In this document: piece by piece, positions 15,358 through 23,000 of the stretch
Layout: every line of letters begins with the position of its first letter
Position numbering within the stretch: position 1 is the stretch's first letter
Origin: Verrucomicrobiales bacterium
Lineage (GTDB): Bacteria > Verrucomicrobiota > Verrucomicrobiia > Limisphaerales > UBA11320
Direction: 5' to 3'
DNA length: 33,882 nt
Assembly (NCBI GenBank): GCA_016793885.1
Contig: JAEUHE010000046.1
Span: forward strand, 1 to 33,882
The notes under the pieces: generated by a model
Told to the model about the DNA's origin: nothing
The model's database searches: none
Seen by the model: only the letters and a program-made list of their open reading frames with translations
Translations under genes and position numbers: made by a program

Positions 15358-16419
15358 CTAGGCGGACAGCATCGGCATTTCACGCTCCTCGATGCGCACG
15401 CGCATCTTGTGCAGGGCGCGTTCTTGGATCTGGCGAATGCGCTCGCGCGTGAGCCCGAACTTGTCGCCGATCTCCTCAAGGGTTCGCTCCTCGTCGCCGC
15501 CTAAGCCGAAGCGGAGCGCGAGGATTTCGCGTTCGCGGTCATTAAGAGTATCGAGCACTTCGTTGACCATGGCATTGTCCGCCTGCAGCCGGGCATCCTC
15601 GAACGGAGTGGTAGCGGTGGGATCCGCGACCACATCTGCCAGCCGATTCGATTCATCATCCCCATTGAGGGGTGCGTCCAGAGAGCTGGGGGACACCAAG
15701 GCTTGTCGATAGTGACGGACCCAACCGGCCTCGAGGCCCAACTCTTCCGCCACTTCGGCATCATTGGGCATGCGGCCAAGCAGCTCTTGAAGGCGGGTTT
15801 CGACGGCCCGGATTTGGACCCTCTTCTCGACGACGTGGGCTGGCAGGCGAATGGTCTTGGATTGGTTCGCTAGCGCACGCCGGATGTTCTGTTTGATCCA
15901 CCAGGCCGCGTAGGTCGACAACTTGGCTCCTTTATCGGGATCAAACCGTTCGACACCCTTAATCAGCCCCATGTTGCCCTCGCTGATCATGTCGAGCAAA
16001 GGCACTCCGAAGCCCTCGTATTCTCGGGCAATCTTCACCACGAGCCGGAGGTTGGCTTTGATCATATGCTCGCGAGCCTCCTCATCGCCGGCTTGGACAC
16101 GTCGCGCCAAGGCGGTCTCCTCCTCAGCTGTCAGGAGCGGCGTCTGACCGATTTCGCGCAGGTAAAGTTCGTAAGCATCACGCCCCGTGTTCGAATAAGT
16201 GGAAACTGGGCCTTCGGGAGCCTTGGTTGCGACGGCTTCCTGGGCTGGTTCCGTCACCACTGACTGAATCGGCCGGGAGCCTGTGATCTCCAGTGGGGAC
16301 ACAGCCTTTCGCGTTGAAGAGCCCTGCGCGTTCTTCCGCATCTGCCGAGGCGGCGGCGGAGGGAGCATGGACCGCGGCGACCTGCCTTTCCGACTGTTGA
16401 TCCGCGAGTTAGATTTCAT
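15358..16419 (-). CDS. RNA polymerase sigma-70 family factor (RpoD/SigA-like)
   Basis: 353 aa from the ATG at 16419. A basic, low-complexity N-terminus of about 80 aa is followed by sigma region 1.2 (DAYELYLREIGQTPLLT), region 2 (MIKANLRLVVKIAREY, GNMGLIKGVERFDPDKG, STYAAWWIKQNIRRALANQ and SKTIRLPAHV), region 3 (RMPNDAEVAEELGL) and region 4 (LDTLNDREREILALRFGL, TLEEIGDKFGLTRERIRQIQ). All core-binding, -10 and -35 recognition regions are present, so this is a complete primary-type or group 2 sigma factor. It lacks the long region 1.1/non-conserved insert of large RpoD proteins. Whether it is the principal sigma cannot be told from this window. It is convergent with the NHL gene and divergent from msrP across 830 bp. 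Confidence 0.93.
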   Translation of the reverse strand: MKSNSRINSRKGRSPRSMLPPPPPRQMRKNAQGSSTRKAVSPLEITGSRPIQSVVTEPAQEAVATKAPEGPVSTYSNTGRDAYELYLREIGQTPLLTAEEETALARRVQAGDEEAREHMIKANLRLVVKIAREYEGFGVPLLDMISEGNMGLIKGVERFDPDKGAKLSTYAAWWIKQNIRRALANQSKTIRLPAHVVEKRVQIRAVETRLQELLGRMPNDAEVAEELGLEAGWVRHYRQALVSPSSLDAPLNGDDESNRLADVVADPTATTPFEDARLQADNAMVNEVLDTLNDREREILALRFGLGGDEERTLEEIGDKFGLTRERIRQIQERALHKMRVRIEEREMPMLSA

Positions 16420-17250
16420 ACGCAATGCTTAATTGATCGTTTGCTGTAACCAGCTTCGTCGGAGCGAGAGCGACTCTTTTCCCATTCGGCTAACCATTTT
16501 CTGCTCGCTCCAACACCTCTTCGACAACATTTATGGTGCCAGGATTCAAAATACGCTCCGATACTCTTGCCCCTTCTCCTTCCGATCCTGCCAGACACCG
16601 AACTTCTGGTGCGGTTCCAGCTCGCCATCTCCTTCATAAACCCGGAAATGCGCCGTTTGTTGCTCTGAACTCTGCCAAATCCTGACTTACCCAAGCCTCG
16701 GCGGATTTTGCCCTGTGGAGGCCTGTCCCTTCTGCCCAAACCGCGACGCGATGGCGATATGCCCGGTTTTGGTGTGTCACATTGGCACATGGTGTCGCAG
16801 GCGTTTTCTCCAAGCGAGGTCTGTCCCCACTTGCGTGTCGGACGGCTTTGGAGGGGCGGCCTGGGGGAGCGGGAGAGGCCTGTCCCCGCTTTGGGTCTTA
16901 GGTTGGGTTGCGTCCGCCAGGAGGGCCCCTAGGTGCTCGATCGGGGCTGTTGGCACTCAACGGCAGTGAGGCCTGTCCCCAGTTGGATCCCCAACGGCAG
17001 TGAGGCCTGTCCCCAGTTGGGCCCTCAGTTGGATCGCGGAAGCGGCGCCGTGCTGGGGAGGGGGGGGGGTCGGAACGGGAGAGGCCTGTCCCCACTTGAT
17101 GGTGCGGTCTTGGTTTCCGGGGTCCGCTCGCCTTTCGGAAGGGTTGATTCGGATGGCATCGCTGTCGGGTTCGCGTCACCCCACCATGGGGGATCGATTG
17201 GGTGGAAATTTTGACTTTCGGTCGGCTACCCGCTGGGGCATGGTTGGCTC
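16420..17250. other. Long divergent intergenic region
   Basis: 831 bases between the sigma factor and msrP starts. No ORF here looks real: the frames that are open, such as a minus-strand 124-aa one at 16416-16790, are Arg/Ser-rich and show no family features. The left part (16430-16700) must hold the sigma gene promoter, but no clear -35/-10 pair is visible. The right part holds the GAGGCCTGTCCCC repeats and a run of ten G at 17060-17069. Confidence 0.7.
16719..17098 (+). repeat. Six dispersed copies of GAGGCCTGTCCCC motif
   Basis: Copies begin at 16719, 16816, 16875, 16968, 17002 and 17081, all in the same orientation. The fuller consensus is GAGGCCTGTCCCC(A/G)(C/G)TTG: 16968-16985 and 17002-17019 are identical, 17081-17098 differs by one base, 16816-16833 has GGT for GGC, and the first copy is truncated after TGTCCC. 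Spacing is irregular (97, 59, 93, 34 and 79 bases). The motif recalls GTCCCC-type REP sequences associated with RAYT transposases, but no such transposase is in the window. Confidence 0.7.
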
Positions 17251-18207
17251 ATGGCACACATCGTCCGCCGTCCCGAGTGGTATCAGCCCGGTCTGCGTAT
17301 CACCCCCGAGTCCTGCTTCTTCAACCGGCGCCATTTTCTGAAACAGCTGGGGTTTTCCAGTGTCGGCCTGATGGGAGCCGGACCTTGGCTGCAGGGTGCA
17401 GAGACGACCGGAGGAGCCAAGCCCTCCTATCCCTTTCCCCGCAACAAGGATTTTAGCCCGGACTGGACGCTTACCAATGAGGACGTTGCCGGGTCCTATA
17501 ATAATTTCTACGAGTTCTCCCTGGATAAGGAGGCGGTCAAGCACCTGACTTCCAAGTTTGTCACCAGCCCTTGGTCAATAGAGATCACCGGGCTTTGCGA
17601 CCATCCCATGACGGTGAACTTGGAGGAGTGGATCAGCAAGAATCCCCTCGAGGAACGCGTCTACCGGTTCCGCTGTGTCGAGGCTTGGGCCATGATCGTC
17701 CCCTGGACCGGCTTCCCACTCGCGAAGTTGATCGAGCAGGCCAAGCCGAAGTCCGAAGCGAAGTTTGTTCGCTTCGAAACAGCTAACCGTCCAGAACAGT
17801 TTCCGGGCTACACAAGTCCTCGGACCGCACGTTATCCTTGGCCTTACTTCGAAGGACTGCGCATGGACGAGGCGATGCATCCGCTCACGTTTATGGCCAC
17901 GGGGATCTACGGCAAGCCCATGCCCAAACAGCATGGAGCCCCGGTGCGACTGGTTGTGCCATGGAAGTATGGTTACAAGAGCATCAAGTCGATCGCCAAG
18001 ATTGAGTTCGTCGCCGCCCAGCCCAAGACTTTCTGGGAAACGCTGAGCGCGGAGGAGTATCCTTTCGAATCGAATGTCAATCCCAAGGTGCCGCACCCTC
18101 GCTGGTCGCAGGCAACCGAACGGATGATTGATACCGGCACCCGGGTGCGGACTCAGCTCTACAATGGCTACGGCAATTTGGTCAGCAAACTCTACCCGAA
18201 TGCCTAA
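17251..18207 (+). CDS. msrP: Protein-methionine-sulfoxide reductase catalytic subunit MsrP
   Basis: 318 aa. It is a molybdopterin enzyme exported by Tat that repairs oxidised methionines in periplasmic proteins. The N-terminus HIVRRPEWYQPGLRITPES followed by FNRRHFLKQLGF is the family's characteristic start and Tat signal. The molybdenum-ligating cysteine is in YRFRCVEAWAMIVPWTG (C142), matching YRxRCVEAW of E. coli MsrP (YedY). RLVVPWKYGYKSIKSI is the conserved cofactor/substrate region. The length is normal. Its usual heme membrane partner MsrQ is not adjacent: the next gene is nnr, 57 bases on. Confidence 0.95.
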   Translation: MAHIVRRPEWYQPGLRITPESCFFNRRHFLKQLGFSSVGLMGAGPWLQGAETTGGAKPSYPFPRNKDFSPDWTLTNEDVAGSYNNFYEFSLDKEAVKHLTSKFVTSPWSIEITGLCDHPMTVNLEEWISKNPLEERVYRFRCVEAWAMIVPWTGFPLAKLIEQAKPKSEAKFVRFETANRPEQFPGYTSPRTARYPWPYFEGLRMDEAMHPLTFMATGIYGKPMPKQHGAPVRLVVPWKYGYKSIKSIAKIEFVAAQPKTFWETLSAEEYPFESNVNPKVPHPRWSQATERMIDTGTRVRTQLYNGYGNLVSKLYPNA

Positions 18208-18264
18208 TCGATGGCTTAAGACCGGGAACGTTTTCCTTCAACGCGCCCTCACGACCTTTCCTCT

Positions 18265-19728
18265 ATGCCCGTTCCGGTTCTGAACGTCAGTCAAATGCGA
18301 TCTTGGGAGCAAGCGAGCTGGAAGGCTGGCCGCTCTCAGCTCGAAGTGATCCGCCGGGTGGGCCATCTGGTAGCCGAGCGGGCCCATAAGATGTTGAAAA
18401 AGGGCGATTCGGTGGTGGCTTTGTATGGACGCGGCAACAATGGGCAGGATGTGCTCCAAGCCTGCCGGCTCTTCGTAGACCATGAGGTTCATCGGATCGA
18501 GGCCATCCATCCGGGCCAGGCGCTGGAGCAGTTCAACTCGATTTGCTCCCTCAAACCGGGGTTGTTGTTGGATGGCATCTTCGGCACCGGATTGAGCCGT
18601 CCCCTCGATCCCGAGTTTCAGAGGCTCATCCACGCCATCAACGAGTCGGGCATTCCCGTGCTGTCTGTTGATCTGCCTTCGGGTTTGGATGCCAACACCG
18701 GCGAGCCGGCGGGTGCTGCGGTTCGAGCCCAAGTGACTCTCACTCTCGGAGCCGCTAAGCAGGGACTCTTGCTCGCTCGGTCATGGCCCTATGTCGGGAG
18801 GCTTGAGGTTGCCCCCAACATCGGGCTGATCGATTGTCCCTATGCGTCGGAAACTCAGTGGATACACGCTGCCGATTTTCGCTCGTTTCCACCGCAGCGC
18901 CCGGTTGGCGGCCATAAGGGAACTTTCGGTCATCTGGCGGTGGTGGCGGGAAGCGTGGGCTATCATGGAGCGGCGGTCTTGGCCGCGCGAGGTGCTCAGC
19001 GCGCTCAACCGGGTCTGATCACTTTGTTCACGCCTGGTGGGATTTACGTTCCCGTGGCCGCCCAACTGCAATCCGTCATGGTGAAACCTTTCGACGCCCC
19101 GGTTAGCTTGCCGCCGCGTTGCTCCGGAATTTTGGTGGGGCCGGGGATGGAAGATCCGTCGCTCGCCCCTCAGTGGGGCCCGTGGATCGCAGAACAATGG
19201 AGGACGGCAGGGCAGGCGATGGTGGTTGACGCGAGTGCGCTGGCTTGGATCCCGCCCGGAGCGCTTTCTCCCGACCGCAGCGCGCTGAGGGTGATCACTC
19301 CCCATCCCGGAGAAGCGGCTCGTTTGCTGGGGTGCTCCACAGAAGAGATTATGAACCGTCGGCTCGAGGTGGTGCGGGAACTCTCGTCCCGATTCGGTGG
19401 CTGCTGGGTTGTTCTGAAAGGCTATCAGACCGTTATTGGTCGCTGTGAAGGCCTGCTTTCCATCAATTCCTCCGGCAACCCGCACTTGGGGCAGGGCGGT
19501 AGTGGCGATGTGCTGGCGGGTTGGATCGCGGGACTCTTGAGTCAGCCGCTACTCCAGCAGGAGGTGGGGCGTACGTTGCGCTATGCCGTTTGGCGTCATG
19601 GGGCCCTAGCCGATGATCTGGAACGAAGCCGTCCGAATTGGACCATCGAGGATCTGGTTCTCTGGCCGACTGTTACCGGCATCGCTCCCGACCCACGCCC
19701 ATCGGTACTTCCCGACATTCTGGAGTAA
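18265..19728 (+). CDS. nnr: Bifunctional NAD(P)H-hydrate repair enzyme Nnr
   Basis: 487 aa with both repair activities. The N-terminal epimerase (YjeF_N, about 1-210) interconverts R and S NAD(P)HX; it shows ALYGRGNNGQDVLQACR, LLDGIFGTGLSRPL and SVDLPSGLDANTGEPAG. The C-terminal ribokinase-like dehydratase (about 215-487) removes water from S-NAD(P)HX using ADP; it shows GHKGTFGHLAVVAGS, VVDASALAW, TPHPGEAARLLG, VVLKGYQTVIG and GNPHLGQGGSGDVLAGW (D415 as the catalytic base). The usual GNNGGDG glycine reads GNNGQDV here, a small departure. It acts in the cytoplasm. A weak hairpin follows. Confidence 0.95.
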   Translation: MPVPVLNVSQMRSWEQASWKAGRSQLEVIRRVGHLVAERAHKMLKKGDSVVALYGRGNNGQDVLQACRLFVDHEVHRIEAIHPGQALEQFNSICSLKPGLLLDGIFGTGLSRPLDPEFQRLIHAINESGIPVLSVDLPSGLDANTGEPAGAAVRAQVTLTLGAAKQGLLLARSWPYVGRLEVAPNIGLIDCPYASETQWIHAADFRSFPPQRPVGGHKGTFGHLAVVAGSVGYHGAAVLAARGAQRAQPGLITLFTPGGIYVPVAAQLQSVMVKPFDAPVSLPPRCSGILVGPGMEDPSLAPQWGPWIAEQWRTAGQAMVVDASALAWIPPGALSPDRSALRVITPHPGEAARLLGCSTEEIMNRRLEVVRELSSRFGGCWVVLKGYQTVIGRCEGLLSINSSGNPHLGQGGSGDVLAGWIAGLLSQPLLQQEVGRTLRYAVWRHGALADDLERSRPNWTIEDLVLWPTVTGIAPDPRPSVLPDILE

Positions 19729-19805
19729 CTGCTCCGCTCGGGCGTCGGAAATCAAGGGGAGACTGATGACCCTCCAGCCGTAGCGGGGGCCTCAATAAGC
19801 TCGGA

Positions 19806-19829
19806 AACCGATAGCCGGTTCTTTCTTTA
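19806..19829 (+). terminator. Weak terminator-like hairpin after nnr
   Basis: AACCG (19806-19810) and CGGTT (19816-19820) flank a 5-nt loop and are followed by CTTTCTTTA. The stem is only 5 bp, so termination would be weak. Confidence 0.35.
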
Positions 19830-19890
19830 GCCCCGTGCCATTTTTCCAGTAGCGCTTTCCGTAAGCCACGTTTAAGATTCTAATTACACC

Positions 19891-20058
19891 ATGCTACCTG
19901 GGGTGGCAGTTCTGTTCGGTTTTGCCGTGCTGTCGAGAGGAGCCTCTTGGGCTCGATCGGATGTGCCTGCGGATTCGAGCTTATTGTTGGACGAAGACCT
20001 TCCTTCGGTGTTCCCAACGGAAATGGGTTATAGAGGTAGCGTAGGAGTTGGCTTATGA
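19891..20058 (+). CDS. Possible 55-aa leader ORF overlapping the giant gene
   Basis: An ORF of 55 aa beginning MLPGVAVLFGFAVLSRGASW, which looks like a signal peptide, then acidic SLLLDEDLPSVFPTEMGYRG. Its stop TGA overlaps the first ATG of the giant gene in the ATGA arrangement (20055-20058). That suggests translational coupling, or an old N-terminal fragment. No ribosome binding site or family is visible, and it may be a chance frame. Confidence 0.33.
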   Translation: MLPGVAVLFGFAVLSRGASWARSDVPADSSLLLDEDLPSVFPTEMGYRGSVGVGL

Positions 20059-23000
20059 ACATGCACGGATCTTGCAGAAGCTGGCGTTGGGTGATTCTTC
20101 CACGGAGGCAGGCTCTGAACCCCAGGGCACGGGAGCAGTTCGGCGTGCGTCGCCTTGCCACTGTCATCCTGATCTTCTGTCTCGCCGGAATCCAAGGCCT
20201 CTCGGCCACCTATGGACTCGACGAACGTAAGGCGGTCGCCCCGTTCCTGAACCGAGCATTCCCGGAGGATCTTTCCGCTGTCAGTGGAAGTTGGTCCACA
20301 GTGAAGGCTTTCCCTAATCTGAGCTTCGAAGATCCAGTCAATCTCACCTTTGCACCTCGGTCGACTCGAATGTATGTCTGCGGTCGGCAAGGACAGATCT
20401 GGTCGTTTGAGAACAACCCGGGGACCAGCGCCAAAACGACCGTTCTCGACATCCGTAGCCGCGTGCAAGGCTACGGCCTCTGCGGATTGCTCGGCATGGC
20501 GTTTCATCCGGAGTTCGGCCTCCCCGGATCACCGAATCGTGGCTATTTTTACGTTCACTATCGCTACTCGACCAATCCTTTTGTGGGCCCCGGGCTAGTC
20601 CCGTCCGGATCGCAGGGGTTCAACCGACTCTCCCGGTTTACCATCCCGGATGGATCGTCCGTGGCGGATCCCGAGTCGGAGCAGATCTTGGTAAGCCAGT
20701 ACTGCCGGCACACCTGGCACAACGGAGGCTCAGTTCTTTTCGGACCGGACGGCTACCTTTATTGGAGTGCTGGGGACGAAGGGGAAGGGGCCGCGTTGAT
20801 CCTTTTCAGCGCCCAGCGGATCAATCGTGGCTTGTTTGGTGGTGTGTTCCGGATCGACGTCGATAAGAATCCCGCTCGTAGCCATCCGATTCGACGTCAA
20901 CCGCTGTCGGCCTCTCCTGATTTGCCGGTGAGCTTCTCCGCCAACTACTACATCCCCAACGACAATCCTTGGCAAGATCCTGACGGGGGCGTTCTGGAAG
21001 AGTATTTCGCGCTCGGTTTCCGCAGCCCGCACCGAATCTCGTTCGATTTTGAGAGCGGGCATCTTTGGCTGGGCGACGTTGGCGCCTCGCTCTACGAGGA
21101 AGTTAACCTGGTGGAGAAGGGCAAGAACTACCAATGGCCGGATCGAGAAGGGACCAGCGATTTTCCCATGGGACCGTTCACGCCTTCCCTCGGAGTACAG
21201 TCTCCTCCCGTCCACCAGTTCAAGCACGAGAATGGCCTGAATTGCATCATTGGTGGCTATGTCTATCGGGGGCCCGAGCATCGAGTAGAACTGGGTGGTA
21301 AATACATTTTTGCGGATAACGGCAGCGGACGGATCTGGGCGATGGACTACGATGGGGTGAACGACCCCCGAGTGACCTACCTCTGCAATATGCCCCCGGG
21401 AGCCTATCACACCGGAATCTCCACTTTTGGCACGGACCACCAAGGGGAGCTATACATGTGTCACCTCGGGAACGGACAGATCTACAAGCTCTCGAGCAGC
21501 ATCTCCGCCGGAACAGTGCCGAAGCTCATCTCCCAAACCGGGTTCCTCTCGGATCCCGCCTCATTTCGCGTCGCAGACACCATGATCCCCTACCAGATGA
21601 ATGTACCCTTCTGGTCGGATGGCGCCATCAAGTCGAGGTGGTTCGCCGTGCCCGGCACGGTCGCCCCGTACGGTGCGAATGAGACCGTGGGCTTCTCCTC
21701 AAATGGCTTCTGGAACTTCCCGGCTGGATCGGTTTTTGTAAAGCATTTCGAGCTGCCCATCGATGAGTCCAATCCCGCGATTCTCAAGCGACTCGAAACC
21801 CGGTTTCTGATCCGGAACACCAACGGGTATGTCTACGGTCTGACCTACAAATGGCGTGCGGATGGGACGGATGCCGACCTGCTCACCACCAGTCTCCAGG
21901 AGGAGATCTCCATCCGCACCTTGGATGGGGGGGAGCGCAAGCAGACTTGGTATTATCCCAGCCGGCAGGAATGCCTGGCCTGTCATAACACGCAAAGTAA
22001 AGGCGTTCTGGGGGTAACCGCCCGCCAGCTCAATCGAGAGTTTCTGTACCCCCAAACCGGAAGGACGGACAATCAGCTCAGGGCGCTCAATCACGTTGGA
22101 CTTTTTTCACCGCCGATCCAGGAATCCGATATTCCTCATTTCCCGACTCTGACCCGCGAGGGTGAGGATGTTGCGACTTTGGAACGCCGCGCGCGCTCAT
22201 ATCTCGATGCGAACTGCAGCTACTGCCACAATCCCGCCGTGGGTGCCGCCTACTTTGACGCCCGCTATGAAACTCCCCTGGTCTCCCAGAACCTCATCAA
22301 CGGGCTCTTCAACAACCCACTCGGCCTGGAATCCCCCTCCATCATCACTCCTGGCAGCACCAGTCGCTCTATTCTCTACCACCGCCTGAGCAGCTTGGAC
22401 ACCGTTCGCATGCCACCGCTGGGGAGGAACGTCGTCGATACCAATGGTGTGCTCCTAATCGCAACCTGGATCGACAGTCTTCCGCCCAGGATTTCGTCGG
22501 TTCCCCGGCAGACACTGTTTGAGGACACTCCCTCCGCTCCCATCCTTTTCACGGTCGAAGATGTGCAAACGCCCGCCTCCGCCCTGATTGTGTCCGTGGC
22601 ATCGTCGGATTCCAGCCTAATACCAGTGGACGGCCTGGCGCTCGGCGGCAGCGGCAGCCAGCGTCAATTGATCATTACCCCAAGCCGCGATCGAAGCGGA
22701 ACGGCGGAAATTTCCTTAACAGTCCGTGACTCCTTCAACACTGAGTCGGTCACTCGGTTCAGCGTCACGGTCCAGCCGGTGAATGATGCACCCACCATCG
22801 CCTTGATTCCCGGCCATATCACCCAGGAAGCTACTCCGATCGGCCCGATCTCGGTTACGATTGCCGATCCCGAGTCGCCTGCCTCGGCTTTGACCGTAAG
22901 CGCTTCGTCCTCCGATTCCCTGCTGGTTCCCCCCTCGGGATTGGTCTTGGATGGAAGCGGCGGGGTACGCGGACTGACCATCACCCCAGCTCCCCTGCGG

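Larger units (their letters stand above)
14811..15361. mobile_element. Inverted-repeat-bounded block with transposase remnant
   Basis: The ends 14811-14827 and 15345-15361 are inverted repeats matching at 15 of 17 positions (CTAGCAG at the outside, GTCGGAC at the inside). CTAG stands at both outer ends and contains the TAG stop codons of both flanking convergent genes. Inside is a second, shorter inverted repeat (14942-14952 and 15200-15210, TCTTTTGCCCC, perfect 11 bp) that brackets the transposase fragment. There is also a perfect hairpin CCGGAC-GTAA-GTCCGG at 14837-14852. It appears to be a decayed insertion of which only the ends and the transposase C-terminus survive. Whether one or two elements are nested cannot be decided. 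Confidence 0.6.

Noticed and set aside
16416-16790. 124-aa minus-strand ORF upstream of the sigma factor
   Set aside because: Arg/Ser/Gly-rich, no family features, and it overlaps the sigma gene start and the repeat region.
16719-17098. CRISPR array
   Set aside because: The repeated motif is short (13-18 bases) and spacing varies from 34 to 97 bases; there are no cas genes.
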